A model generated the notes under the pieces. It had not been told where the DNA came from. It worked only from the letters and a program-made list of their open reading frames with translations, and ran no database searches. This document shows positions 8,553 through 17,825 of a stretch of 64,000 nt of DNA, one piece after another; position 1 is the stretch's first letter; every line of letters starts with the position of its first letter. Position numbers and translations under genes: made by a program. The stretch spans positions 1,858,863 through 1,922,862 of the forward strand of contig NZ_JABEKU010000002.1 of NCBI RefSeq assembly GCF_013283665.1, read 5' to 3'. The DNA comes from Ensifer sesbaniae (GTDB taxonomy: Bacteria; Pseudomonadota; Alphaproteobacteria; Rhizobiales; Rhizobiaceae).

Positions 8553-9656
8553 TCAGCGCTCGCCGGCCGCGGGAATGCGCGCGCCGCTGTCGTCGAAGAG
8601 GGTGACGTGCCTGGCATCGAAGGCGAGGTGCACCGAGGTACCGACTTTGATCTCGTCGTCGGTAAAGATGCGCGCGGTGACGCGGCCATTGTCGCCGCGC
8701 TCGAGGGTGACGAGGCTTTCCGGCCCCATGTTCTCATTGGCGAAGAGTTCGCCAGAAAGAATGTTGTGGTCGGTGGGACCGGCGACGCGCAAATGCTCTG
8801 GTCGGACGCCGAGCGTCATCTTTCCGGCCTTTGCCGCTTTGGCGATGGCGTCGTTAAGTTCGATCGGCGCGACCTGAAGACCGTCAGCGCTGAGATGCAG
8901 CGCGCCTTCGCCGATGGATGCTTCGACGGCAACGAGGTTCATCGGCGGGTTGCCGACGAAATTGGCGACGAAGGTGGTCGCCGGCCGGCGATAGATCTCG
9001 ATCGGCGGCGCAAACTGCACGATCCGGCCCTTGTCCATGACCGCGATGCGGGTGGCGAGCGCCATGGCCTCGGCCTGGTCGTGGGTGACATAGACCGCCG
9101 TCATGCCCATGTCGCGCTGCAGATGGTTCAAGAAACCGCGCGCTTCTAGGCGCAGTTTGGCGTCGAGGTTCGAGAGCGGCTCGTCGAAAAGGTAGACCTC
9201 GCTCGGATAGACGAGCGCGCGGGCGAGCGAGGTGCGCTGCTGCTGGCCGCCGGAAATCTGGCTCGGCAGGCGTTTCAGGAGATCGCCGATCTTCAGCACG
9301 TCGGCCACCTCCTTGGCCCGGGCGTGGCGCTTGGTTTCCTGCTCGCCGCGCACCTTCAAGGGATAGGCGATGTTGTCGGCGATGTTCATGTGCGGATAGA
9401 GCGCATAATCCTGGAAGACCATGGAAATGCCGCGGTCCTTCGGATGCAGATAGGTGACGTCGCGGCCGCCGATCATCACCCGGCCCGACGTCGGCGTTTC
9501 GAGGCCGGCGATCATGCGAAGGCTCGTCGTCTTGCCGCAGCCGGAAGGGCCGAGTAGGCAGATGAACTCGCCATCGGCGATCTGGAAGCTGATGTCGGGA
9601 ACGGCGACGAAAGCGCCGAAGCTCTTGGAGACGTTCTGGAATTCGACAGAGGCCAT
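8553..9656 (-). CDS. Sugar ABC transporter ATP-binding protein (MalK/UgpC type)
   Basis: A 367-residue ATPase that powers a CUT1 carbohydrate importer. Walker A GPSGCGKTT at about 37, Q-loop MVFQDYALYP, signature SGGQQQRTSLARAL, Walker B VYLFDEPLSNLD and H-loop VYVTHDQAEAM. The C-terminal 120 residues form the TOBE/OB-fold regulatory domain (LGVRPEHLRV, DARHVTLFD) typical of MalK and UgpC. The ATG at 9656 (MASVEF) was preferred over one ten codons upstream, which overlaps the permease end. It sits between the permease pair and the PHP gene, all transcribed in the same direction from the LacI-controlled promoter. Confidence 0.94.
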   Translation of the reverse strand: MASVEFQNVSKSFGAFVAVPDISFQIADGEFICLLGPSGCGKTTSLRMIAGLETPTSGRVMIGGRDVTYLHPKDRGISMVFQDYALYPHMNIADNIAYPLKVRGEQETKRHARAKEVADVLKIGDLLKRLPSQISGGQQQRTSLARALVYPSEVYLFDEPLSNLDAKLRLEARGFLNHLQRDMGMTAVYVTHDQAEAMALATRIAVMDKGRIVQFAPPIEIYRRPATTFVANFVGNPPMNLVAVEASIGEGALHLSADGLQVAPIELNDAIAKAAKAGKMTLGVRPEHLRVAGPTDHNILSGELFANENMGPESLVTLERGDNGRVTARIFTDDEIKVGTSVHLAFDARHVTLFDDSGARIPAAGER

Positions 9657-9669
9657 GGCGGATTTCCGA

Positions 9670-10506
9670 TTACGACTTGATGCCACCGAAGAACCGGAAA
9701 CCGAATTTCCAGTTCACGAAGAGATAGAGGGCGATGACCGGCAGCGAATAGATCAGCGAATAGGCGGCAAGCAGCGTGACGATCGGCGTGCCGGCTTCCG
9801 AATAGAAGGAATAGATGGCAACGGAAGCCGGCATCAGTTTGTCGCTGCGCAGCAGGATGAAGGGGATGAGGAAGCTGCCCCAGATGTTGACGAAGGCCCA
9901 GACGACGACCACGACGATGCCGGGCCGGATGACCGGCAGCGCGACATCGAAGAAAGCCTGCAGCGGCGAGGCACCCGCGACCATCGCGCTTTCCTCATAC
10001 GAGCGCGGGATGGCGTCGATGAAGTCGCGAAGGATGAACATCGCCGTCGGTAACAGCCCGCCGGCGAAGACGAGGATGACGGCGAGATGGGTGTCGATCA
10101 GCCCGGCCGCCGAGATGATCAGGAAAATCGGCACCATTGCCGCCGAACCTGAAACCACGGACGAAAAGAGCAGCAGGATATAGGTGACGGCGCCTTTGCC
10201 CGGGATCGGCGAGCGCGAGAGCGCATAGGCCGCGAGCGTCGCCGCCGCGCCGACCAGCACCACGCCGCCTGCCGCCTGTATGAGACTGTTCAAGAGCGCC
10301 TGCATGGCGAAGGTGTTCTCAAAGACGGTCGCGAAATTCGACAGCGTGAAGGGCGAAGGGATGGCAAGCCCGAGTTCGGCTCGGGCATTGAAGGGGGCGA
10401 AGATGAACCAGACGAGCGGCAGTGCGAAGACCGTGCCGAGGAAGGTGGCGGCAGCCGCAAAGACCGTACGCCTTACGAAGATGTTCTGCGTCCTCTTCTG
10501 CATCAT
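9670..10506 (-). CDS. Carbohydrate ABC transporter permease (MalG type)
   Basis: A 278-residue inner-membrane permease with six predicted helices. The cytoplasmic EAA loop that contacts the ATPase is visible around residue 170 (YEESAMVAGASPLQAFFDVALPVIRPGI). The C-terminus FGFRFFGGIKS is typical of MalG-like subunits, which end in a short GGxxxG tail. Its ATG overlaps the stop of the preceding permease gene by four bases (ATGA), so the two are translationally coupled. It forms the transmembrane pore with the 10503-11411 product. Confidence 0.92.
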   Translation of the reverse strand: MMQKRTQNIFVRRTVFAAAATFLGTVFALPLVWFIFAPFNARAELGLAIPSPFTLSNFATVFENTFAMQALLNSLIQAAGGVVLVGAAATLAAYALSRSPIPGKGAVTYILLLFSSVVSGSAAMVPIFLIISAAGLIDTHLAVILVFAGGLLPTAMFILRDFIDAIPRSYEESAMVAGASPLQAFFDVALPVIRPGIVVVVVWAFVNIWGSFLIPFILLRSDKLMPASVAIYSFYSEAGTPIVTLLAAYSLIYSLPVIALYLFVNWKFGFRFFGGIKS

Positions 10507-11411
10507 TCCGCCTCCACCGGCTTCTTATGGGCTATGCGAAGATAGACGAGCGCGAATGCCAGGTTGATCAGCATGATGACGACGCCGACGGCAGCGCCTT
10601 TGCCGAATTCGAAATCCTTGAAAGCGATGCGATAGGTGTAGATCGAGAGGATCTCGGTGCGATAGGACGGCCCGCCATGGGTGAGCAGGAACGGCGTGAA
10701 GACGTTGAAGGTCCACATGGTGATGAGGATCAGGTCCGTCACGACATGACCGCGGATCAGCGGCAGCGCGATGTCGCGCAGCTTCTGCCAGGAGGTGGCG
10801 CCGGCAACGTCGGCAGCTTGAAAGTAGCTCGGCGGGATCGACTGGAAGGCCGAGTTGAACAGCATCATCGAGAAGGCCGCTCCCCGCCAGGTGTTGAAAA
10901 ACACGATCACCCAGAAGGGCTGCTGCAGCAGCCAGTCGCCGGGCGGCAGGCCGAGGCCGCGCAGGATCATGTTGAGGGTGCCGTTGTCGTAGTCGAGAAA
11001 GGCGAACCAGGCGAAGCCGATCACCACTTCCGGCAGGATCCAGGCGGCGATGACGGCCGTCTGCAGAAAGGATTTGAGCGTCGGCGTGACTGACTGGCTA
11101 AGCCAGGCGAGCAGCAGACCGAGAAGCGCCTGGCCGATCAGCGCCGAAAGCAGCACGAACTGGATCGTCAGGATCAGTGAAAAGCCGAACTGGCCGCGGG
11201 TGAAGAAGGTCGCGGGGTTGAAGAGGGCGAAATAATTCTGCAGCCCGACGAAATCAGGGTCGACCGCCGTGCGGCCGAGCAGCGTGCGATTGGTGAAGGA
11301 GACGAAGATCACCCAGAAGAAAGGAATGATGACGAAGACCCCGACGAGAGCCGTCGCAGGCGCAAGGAAGAGTGCGCCGGCGCGCGTCGAAAGCAGTGAG
11401 AATTTCTTCAT
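10503..11411 (-). CDS. Carbohydrate ABC transporter permease (MalF type)
   Basis: A 302-residue inner-membrane permease with six predicted helices, the first at about residues 13-35 (LFLAPATALVGVFVIIPFFWVI). The EAA motif appears as FQAADVAGATSWQKLRDIALPLIRGHV near residue 200. It is the first permease after the binding-protein gene, with 111 bases between them. That gap holds a small CGGTC/GACCG hairpin (11427-11440) near the ribosome-binding region. Short gaps of this kind often set the excess of binding protein over membrane components. The substrate is predicted only as a carbohydrate. Confidence 0.92.
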   Translation of the reverse strand: MKKFSLLSTRAGALFLAPATALVGVFVIIPFFWVIFVSFTNRTLLGRTAVDPDFVGLQNYFALFNPATFFTRGQFGFSLILTIQFVLLSALIGQALLGLLLAWLSQSVTPTLKSFLQTAVIAAWILPEVVIGFAWFAFLDYDNGTLNMILRGLGLPPGDWLLQQPFWVIVFFNTWRGAAFSMMLFNSAFQSIPPSYFQAADVAGATSWQKLRDIALPLIRGHVVTDLILITMWTFNVFTPFLLTHGGPSYRTEILSIYTYRIAFKDFEFGKGAAVGVVIMLINLAFALVYLRIAHKKPVEAE

Positions 11412-11522
11412 GCCCTTTTTCCGGATCGGTCACCCGACCGCTGGAGGGCCGGGCGCGCTGGTCGCTGGATGGGGGCGGGATGAGGAAGCCGAATGAGTTT
11501 CCGCTTTCACCCCGCGCGGCTT

Positions 11523-12884
11523 TCAGAGCGTGCTGACGGTGTTTTCTTCGCCGACGATGGCAATGACCGCCGCCTTGTACTGGGCCATCGCATCCTCGGG
11601 CGAAAGCTCGCCGGAAACGACGCTTTCCGTCATACGCTGGATCTCGGTCGAGATCTTGTTGTAGTTGGCATCGTTTGGCCGGGCCGTGGTGATCGGCAGC
11701 AGTGTCGTCGCCGTTTCCGTCAGGAACGGCGAATTCGGGATCGCTACGTCATCGCGGATGCGGATCGCCGGCTGGATCTCCTGGAAGGCCGTGAGCTGCT
11801 CCTTACTGTTCATGAAGGAAAGCAATGCCCAGGATTCCTGAGGCGCATCGGTATGCGGGTTGATGACGAAGCCGGTGCCGCCCGAGACGGTGACGAAGTC
11901 CTGGCCGCGAAGCCCCTTGCCGGGTGCTGTTGCCGGCATCTTCTTCCAGGTCATGACATTGTCGCGATCGGCCACCGCAAACTCGGCTCCGGGTGCCGTG
12001 ACGGAGCGGTAGAACCAGTCGCCTTCGACCAGCATTGCGGTCTTGCCGTCACGGAAATTGGCGAAGGTGCGGTTGCGGCCGTCAGCAAGCAACTGCGCGC
12101 GTTGGTCGCCGAGCTTCTCATCGACATAGATAGTCTTGTAGAGCTTTAGCGTGTCGAGAATGCCCTGGCTAGAAACGATGTATTTGCCGCTGTCGTCGGT
12201 GACCTGCTCGCCGGTGCCGAGCAGTGCCATCCAATAGCCCTGCATCGTCGTTGCCTCACCCATCGAGACTCCCGCATTGAGCTGCAGCGGGAAGCTTTCG
12301 GGTGCCGCCGCCTTGATCTTGCGGGCGGCTTCGAGCAGCTCCTCCCAGGATTTCGGCTGCCACTTGTCGGCGTCGAGCCCGGCGGACTTGAAGAGGTCCT
12401 TGCGCACGAAGATCATGCGCGCGTCGGTGCCAAGCGCGATGCCGTAGGGCTTGCCCTGGTAGCTCATCAGAGCTTTGGTGCCGTCGGAAATGTGCTGCCA
12501 GCCGTCCCATTTCGCAACGACGGGACCGGCCACTTCCTCGAGTGATTTGAGAAGGTTGCCCTGAACGAAGCTCGGGATGAGGAAGCCGTCGAAGCCCGAG
12601 ACGTCGGGGCCGGCGCCGGTGGAGAAGTCGAGTGCGAGCTGCTGCGTCAGCTGCTCGTCTTCGCCGCCAAACTGCGTCAGCTTGACGGTGACGTCCTTGC
12701 CTTCGGCCTTCATCTTCTCGGTGAAGGCTGGAATGACCTTCTGTTCGATCCACTCTGCCATGCCGCTGTTGACGCCGCCGACGACGCATCGGCAGGTGAT
12801 GTTGAGTTCGGTGGCGCTCGCCGGCGCCGCAAAGGCTATGGCTGCGGCCGCGCTGAGCAACAGGGAATGAAACCTGGTACGCAT
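11523..12884 (-). CDS. Carbohydrate ABC transporter substrate-binding protein
   Basis: A 453-residue periplasmic binding protein of the extracellular solute-binding family 1. Signal peptide at residues 1-24 (LLLSAAAAIAFAAPASA, cleavage before TELN). The mature start is unusual in having a Cys-Arg-Cys tripeptide (NITCRCVVGG). Family features include the FGGEDEQLTQQLALDFSTGAGPDVSGFDG hinge region and DGKTAMLVEGDWFYR near residue 285. The ATG at 12884 has GGAGGA close upstream; the longer frame begins inside the promoter. It is the first gene of the importer operon and is preceded by LacI-type operators. Confidence 0.92.
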   Translation of the reverse strand: MRTRFHSLLLSAAAAIAFAAPASATELNITCRCVVGGVNSGMAEWIEQKVIPAFTEKMKAEGKDVTVKLTQFGGEDEQLTQQLALDFSTGAGPDVSGFDGFLIPSFVQGNLLKSLEEVAGPVVAKWDGWQHISDGTKALMSYQGKPYGIALGTDARMIFVRKDLFKSAGLDADKWQPKSWEELLEAARKIKAAAPESFPLQLNAGVSMGEATTMQGYWMALLGTGEQVTDDSGKYIVSSQGILDTLKLYKTIYVDEKLGDQRAQLLADGRNRTFANFRDGKTAMLVEGDWFYRSVTAPGAEFAVADRDNVMTWKKMPATAPGKGLRGQDFVTVSGGTGFVINPHTDAPQESWALLSFMNSKEQLTAFQEIQPAIRIRDDVAIPNSPFLTETATTLLPITTARPNDANYNKISTEIQRMTESVVSGELSPEDAMAQYKAAVIAIVGEENTVSTL

Positions 12885-12976
12885 GTTTTCTCCTCCCGGC
12901 GGTCCACTCCGGACCAAAGTGTCTGGCTGTGACAGTCCGGCCCTCCTCCAGGTCCGCTGTCCCGACGACGATCAAG

Positions 12977-12998
12977 AATGAACACGCTTTCATTTTTG
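12977..12998. promoter_or_regulatory. Candidate LacI-family operator, copy 1
   Basis: AATGAACACGCTTTCATT (12977-12994) is an imperfect palindrome with a central CG, matching its own reverse complement at 14 of 18 positions, the layout expected of a LacI/GalR operator. The sequence GAACACG(C/T)TTTCATTTT recurs 107 bases downstream with one difference in the core. It lies about 90 bases upstream of the binding-protein start. The shared sequence is seen directly; binding by the adjacent LacI protein is inferred. Confidence 0.65.
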
Positions 12999-13085
12999 TC
13001 AACATAGACGATCTGTTCTTTCTACGATTACGACTAGAATTGCTATTCTGCTTGACGAAATCGATAGGTTGTTCTCTTTTGCTGG

Positions 13086-13106
13086 TGAACACGTTTTCAT
13101 TTTGTG
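13086..13106. promoter_or_regulatory. Candidate LacI-family operator, copy 2
   Basis: TGAACACGTTTTCATTTTG starting at 13086 repeats copy 1 almost exactly. It ends only nine bases before the lacI-type start codon, so occupancy would also block the regulator's own transcript. The two copies bracket the divergent promoter region, which would suit looping between operators. Confidence 0.65.
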
Positions 13107-13114
13107 ACGGATAG

Positions 13115-14155
13115 ATGAACGATCGCGCCGACAAGAAAGCCGCCCGAGCCACCGCAGACCAGGTGGCGCGCGAAGCCAATGTTTCCCGCGTTGCCGTATC
13201 CCGGGCCTTCAACCCGAACGCCTCGCTGAAGCCGGAGAAGCGCGACCGTATCCTCAAGGTGGCGCGCGAACTAAACTACACGCCCGACATGGCGGCGCGT
13301 TCGCTCGTCACCGGCCGCTCGCACCTTGTCGGCATGATCGTGCCCGACGTCTGCAGCCCTTGGGAAAGCCAGGAGATCGACGCGCTGACGACGGCATTGC
13401 AGGCGGAAGGTTTCGCGACCCTTCTCTTCAAGGTGAAGGCCGATTTCAGCATGGACCCGCGCTTGCTTACCTATATGCGCGGCTTCAATCCCGATTCGGT
13501 AATCGCCTTCACCGAGAACATCCTGCCGGACGTGCTGTGCGGTTTTCTCGATCGCGCCGTGCCGATCTATGTGATCTACGACGACGTCGCGCAGTTTGCG
13601 GGGGCGGCATCCGGCACCCTCTACGATCGGCTGCTTGTCCGGCAGAAGAACGGCATCGAGCAGGCCGTGGCCCTGCTTCAGGGCTATGGCGCGCGCCGCA
13701 TCGCCTATCTCGGCGGCAAGGCGCAATCGCTCGCCAATGCCGAGCGCGAGCGCACGCTGAAGGAGACGCTTGCCGAGCGCGGCATGGATGCGCCGATCGT
13801 GCTTCCCGGCGACTATACCTACGACACCGCCTATCAGGCGACGCTCGATCTCTTTCGGATCGGTGAGGGGGCCGACGCGATCTTCGCGGCCAACGACGTC
13901 GGCGCCTTCGGTGCCATCGATGCGCTCCGCCACGAACTTGGCCTTTCCGTGCCCGATGACGTCAAGGTCGTCGGCTTCGACGACATCCCCCAGTCGCACT
14001 GGAAGAGCTACAACCTCACCACCGTGCGCATCGACCTCGAAGAGCGGGTGCGCGCGCTCGTTCGCCTGATCCTCATGCGACTTCGGGCACCCGATGCCGA
14101 GCCGCTCACCGAGACACTCAACACCCGCCTGATCGTGCGGGGCACCGTCGGCTGA
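13115..14155 (+). CDS. LacI-family transcriptional regulator
   Basis: A 346-residue repressor. The N-terminal helix-turn-helix (residues about 13-65) reads [22 protein letters not shown], followed by the hinge [25 protein letters not shown] periplasmic-binding-protein-like effector domain follows, with the typical [12 protein letters not shown] and [19 protein letters not shown] segments and the C-terminal [12 protein letters not shown]. The N-terminus is slightly extended ([12 protein letters not shown]). It is divergent from the ABC operon and followed five bases later by the DUF5054 gene. Together with the two operators this makes it the likely local repressor, released by an imported sugar or derivative. 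Confidence 0.93.
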   Translation: MNDRADKKAARATADQVAREANVSRVAVSRAFNPNASLKPEKRDRILKVARELNYTPDMAARSLVTGRSHLVGMIVPDVCSPWESQEIDALTTALQAEGFATLLFKVKADFSMDPRLLTYMRGFNPDSVIAFTENILPDVLCGFLDRAVPIYVIYDDVAQFAGAASGTLYDRLLVRQKNGIEQAVALLQGYGARRIAYLGGKAQSLANAERERTLKETLAERGMDAPIVLPGDYTYDTAYQATLDLFRIGEGADAIFAANDVGAFGAIDALRHELGLSVPDDVKVVGFDDIPQSHWKSYNLTTVRIDLEERVRALVRLILMRLRAPDAEPLTETLNTRLIVRGTVG

Positions 14156-14160
14156 AGGTA

Positions 14161-16101
14161 ATGAACATGATCGAAAAGCGCATTCACGTCGTCTTCAAGA
14201 CTCATCTCGACATCGGCTTCACCGATCACGCCGAAAAGATCCGTCAGCAGTACCACGAGCGCTTCATTCCGCAGGCGATCGAAACCGGGGCGCATTTCTA
14301 CAACGAGAATCCGCACGAACCGCAATTCATATGGACGACCGGTGCCTGGCTGATCTGGGACCACCTGCATTCGCGTTCGAAGGAAGAGGTCGCGCGGTTG
14401 GAACAGGCGATCGAGCGCGGTCTGATCCGCTGGCATGCGCTGCCCTTCACGACCCATACGGAGCTGATGTCGCCGGAGCTTTTCCACGCCGGGCTCTCCT
14501 ATGCCCAGGAGCTCGACCGCCGCTTCGGTTTGACGACGACCGCCGCCAAGATGACCGACGTGCCCGGCCATACACTCGGCATGGTGCCGCTGCTTGCGGA
14601 AGCGGGCGTACGCTTCCTGCATATCGGCGTGAACTCGGCTTCGCCGCCGCCGGAAATTCCCGATGTCTTCCGCTGGCGGGCGCCGGGCGGCGAGGAAATC
14701 GTCGTCATGTACCAGCGCTCCTATGGCGAGACCTATTTCCCGCAAGGCCTTTCCGACGGTCTGAGCTTTGCCCACACGAGCGACAATATCGGCCCGCAGA
14801 GCGTGTCGCAGACGGCCGAGGCGTACCGCGATATTCTGAAGCACGAGCCCGGCGCCACCGTGCGTGCCGCGACGCTTGAGGATTATGGTGCGCTGATGTG
14901 GGACGCGCGCGCGCGTTTTCCGGTCGTGGAGAAGGAACTCGGCGATAGCTGGATCCATGGCAGCGGCACGGACCCGGAAAAGATAGCCCGCTATCTCGCG
15001 TTGCAGCGGCTCTATGGTCGCTTCACGGAAGAGCAGATGACGGCGAGCCGTCAGGCTTTCGGGCGCAAGCTGACGCTGGTCGTCGAACACACCTGCGGCG
15101 TCGATATCAAATCCTTCCTGCGCGACGAAAAGGCCTGGGCGCGCCCTGCCTTCGAGGCGGCACGAGGGGCCGATCCGCGCTTTCAGTACACGGAGGCTTC
15201 GTGGCGGGAGCAGCGCGCCTATCTCGACCAGGCGGTGGCGGAACTGGAGGTCGAGGATGCGGCCCGCGCCGAGGCAGCCCTTGCCGATCTCACGGTTGCG
15301 CCGCGACCCGTGCCCACCGGTGCCGCAACGCGGCTTGAGGTCGGCGGATGGAGCATCGATCTCGATCCGGGGACGGGCGACGTCGCCGCGCTGACTGCAC
15401 CCGACGGCCGAAAGGTCCGCGGCGCCAATGGATCGCTGATGGCCTACCGCTATGAAAGCTATGATGCCGGCGATGTCCGCCGGCACATGGATAGCTATCT
15501 GACTCATTGGATGGACTGGGCTGTGCTCGATCATGACAAGCCCGGACTTGCTCACGTCACCGAGGCCCGCTCGCAAGCCTATCGACCGGAGCTTCGAGGC
15601 ACGACGGCCACATCGATCGTCGCAGCGATGCCGGCCGAGGCGGTAGAGCAATGCGGTGCCCCGGCTGATATTGCGCTGGAGTTTTCCGCGACCTCAACCG
15701 GCCTCGACGTCCGGCTGACACTTTACGGCAAGAATGCCAACCGTATGCCGGAGGCGAGCTTCCTGTCTTTCACGCCCGAGGGGCGCTCTGCCTGGACCGT
15801 GCGCAAAATGGGCCTCTGGCACGACACCGACAATTTTGCCCGCGCCGGTGGCGCCCAATTGCAGGCGGTCACGGCCGTGCGGGGGCGGCCGGAATCGGGC
15901 GTGGAGTTGATGGTCGAGAACCTCGACACGCCGTTGGTCGCGCCTCAGGCATGGCCGTTCATGGCCTTTTGCAAGGGCCTGCCCGACTATTCCGCCGGCG
16001 TCCGCTTCAACATCCACAACAACAAGTGGGGCACCAACTTCCCGATGTGGTGGGGCGGCGATTTCACCACACGCTTCAAGCTCAGTTTTGTCGACGGGTA
16101 A
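14161..16101 (+). CDS. DUF5054 protein with GH38-like (alpha-mannosidase-type) N-terminal domain
   Basis: A 646-residue protein. The N-terminal half (about 1-330) has the fold signature of glycoside hydrolase family 38: a metal-site-like THLDIGFTDHA at residues 14-24, WTTGAWLIWDHL, TTHTELMSPE and DVPGHTLGMVPLL. GH38 enzymes use an HxD zinc site and an Asp nucleophile; the retained histidines and aspartates suggest a working metal site. The C-terminal half is beta-rich and resembles the sandwich domains of such hydrolases. No signal peptide, so it is cytoplasmic. Its position directly after lacI, opposite a sugar importer, suggests it cleaves an imported glycoside. Activity and substrate are not established. 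Confidence 0.82.
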   Translation: MNMIEKRIHVVFKTHLDIGFTDHAEKIRQQYHERFIPQAIETGAHFYNENPHEPQFIWTTGAWLIWDHLHSRSKEEVARLEQAIERGLIRWHALPFTTHTELMSPELFHAGLSYAQELDRRFGLTTTAAKMTDVPGHTLGMVPLLAEAGVRFLHIGVNSASPPPEIPDVFRWRAPGGEEIVVMYQRSYGETYFPQGLSDGLSFAHTSDNIGPQSVSQTAEAYRDILKHEPGATVRAATLEDYGALMWDARARFPVVEKELGDSWIHGSGTDPEKIARYLALQRLYGRFTEEQMTASRQAFGRKLTLVVEHTCGVDIKSFLRDEKAWARPAFEAARGADPRFQYTEASWREQRAYLDQAVAELEVEDAARAEAALADLTVAPRPVPTGAATRLEVGGWSIDLDPGTGDVAALTAPDGRKVRGANGSLMAYRYESYDAGDVRRHMDSYLTHWMDWAVLDHDKPGLAHVTEARSQAYRPELRGTTATSIVAAMPAEAVEQCGAPADIALEFSATSTGLDVRLTLYGKNANRMPEASFLSFTPEGRSAWTVRKMGLWHDTDNFARAGGAQLQAVTAVRGRPESGVELMVENLDTPLVAPQAWPFMAFCKGLPDYSAGVRFNIHNNKWGTNFPMWWGGDFTTRFKLSFVDG

Positions 16102-16193
16102 TTGGCGCAAGGCCCGCGATTGCGCGCATTCCGAGTGCGGGGCTACGCCATCGATGATAGGATGCCCTGGCGGCCGAACCATGGGAGGTCGGA

Positions 16194-16556
16194 ATGCGTC
16201 GCCCTGTCATCGCCCTCGTCGTCGGAGGGCTATCCATCACAAGCGCGATCGCGGGAGAGCTGGCGGTCTTCCATGCGGAACATTTCAGCGACGACACGGT
16301 CGTTAGCCTTGCACTTGCCGGCAACCGCGCGGCACTGCTGCCCGGGTACGACTACGATGTGCTGATCTCGATCTCCTCCCGGCGGGTTGTCGATGGGAGC
16401 GTGTACAATGATCCCGGAAAGCACCGTGCGCTGGTGAAGTGCAGCGAGCCGGCGAAAGTCTCCGTCCGGGGCGTCGACTATCCGGTGCTGGCGTCGGCGC
16501 CGGTTGATTGGAAAGCCGATCTCTGGAGAGCTGTTTGTATGGTGCCTGTCTTGTAA
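16194..16556 (+). CDS. Small hypothetical exported protein
   Basis: A 120-residue protein with an N-terminal signal peptide (RRPVIALVVGGLSITSAIA, cleavage before GELAVF). The mature part is about 100 residues with two cysteines (LVKCSE, RAVCMV) near the C-terminal third, possibly disulfide-linked in the periplasm. GGGAGG sits eight bases upstream of the ATG. Its 3' end overlaps the end of the convergent cyclase reading frame by 79 bases. I do not recognise a family. Confidence 0.6.
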   Translation: MRRPVIALVVGGLSITSAIAGELAVFHAEHFSDDTVVSLALAGNRAALLPGYDYDVLISISSRRVVDGSVYNDPGKHRALVKCSEPAKVSVRGVDYPVLASAPVDWKADLWRAVCMVPVL

Positions 16557-17825
16557 GGCGAGGTTACGGCGGCGGACAGGCCGCCGGCGTGGCGGGGCAG
16601 ATACCAGACATCGACAGGCAGTCTGCGTCCGGGAAGCGTGACGTCCTTCTGCGCCATCCAGTTGGCTGGCGGGACCGGAGTCATGAGGCGCGTCATCAGC
16701 GCAGCCGATATCGCCAGCGGTGCATCAAGCGATTTGGTCAAGCTTTCCAGGCGCTGGGCGACATTGACCGCGTCGCCAATGACGGTGAATTCGCTGTGGC
16801 AACCGCTGTCCAGCACGCCGCCGACCACCTTGCCGTAATGCAGGCCGATGCCGGCATCGAGGGCGGGGTGGCCGTTGAGGGCGTTGTGATTTTTCCAGTC
16901 GGTCAGGGCGTCGACGAGATCGAGGGCGCAGGCCATTGCCCGATCTGCATCGTCGTCCATGGGCCTCGGCTGACCGAAGACCGCCATCACGCCGTCACCA
17001 ATGAATTTGTCGACGGTGCCGCCATGCTCGAAAATCGTCTGCGAGACGAGCTGGCGATACTCAGCCAGCACAAAGGCGAGTTCCGGAGCAGGTGCGGTCT
17101 CGGCGAATCGAGTGAAATCGCGCAGATCAACGAACATGATTGCCGCATTCCGGCGTTCCAGACGAAGAGCGCCTCCACGCTCCTGCAGTCCCGAGACCAC
17201 AAGCGGCGAGAAGAAGCGGGAGAGATTGAGGCGCCGCTGGTCAGCCTTGAGGGCCTCCTTGCGCGTCCGGTCGTGATCCGGCGCGAGAAGATAGATGGCG
17301 AAGGCGGTGAAACCGAAACTGACGGTCAGGCCGAGATCCTGATTGAAGAACGAGCGAGCAGCGGGAACACCCCCGCGGTAGGATGTCTTGCGGCCGTAAT
17401 TGCCAGCATCGCACCCAGGACGTGAGCACGATGCCGCAGAAAATAAGGACGAGCCGTCTTTCCAGCTTGAGGCCGACATGGACGAGCAGGATGAACGCCA
17501 CGACCAGGCTCGTCGTCGTCAGATTGTGGTTTTCGTTGACCGGCCCGGCGAGGATGTGTGCGTAAAGGAGCAGCGCGACCAACAGGGCGTCAAGGACGAC
17601 GAACGCCGTCTTCAGCCACGAGCGCCCGGGCAGATAGCGCGCCATTGCCACCGAAGCGACGCTGATGACCAGATAGCTGACGACCACGATCGAATGCACT
17701 CGTTCGGCACCCTCGTTGCCGCCGAGCAGCAGGTTTGCCAAAAGGATCGCAAAGGCGACCAAGCGAAGAAAGATCGAGCGTATCTCGCGGGCAAAATCCC
17801 ATTGGGGGTGTAGTGAGGACGTCAT
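16478..17825 (-). pseudogene. Membrane-anchored class III adenylate cyclase, frameshifted
   Basis: Two minus-strand frames together read as one membrane adenylate/guanylate cyclase. The upstream frame (17825 down to about 17412) encodes at least four hydrophobic helices (IFLRLVAFAILLANLLLGG, VVVSYLVISVASVAM). The downstream frame (about 17350 to 16478) encodes the catalytic domain with the metal motif IMFVDLRDFTRF and VDKFIGDGVMAVFG. Between them, the third frame gives a helix-like AMLAITAARHPTAG. The simplest reading is two one-base deletions near 17412 and 17350, although a single one-base insertion would also join the outer frames. Either this is a pseudogene or the sequence has indel errors. 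If intact it would make cyclic nucleotide from a membrane-bound sensor. Confidence 0.75.

Noticed and set aside
14008-15651. A 547-codon minus-strand frame opposite the DUF5054 gene
   Set aside because: Composition-driven shadow; the plus strand carries the GH38-like motifs.
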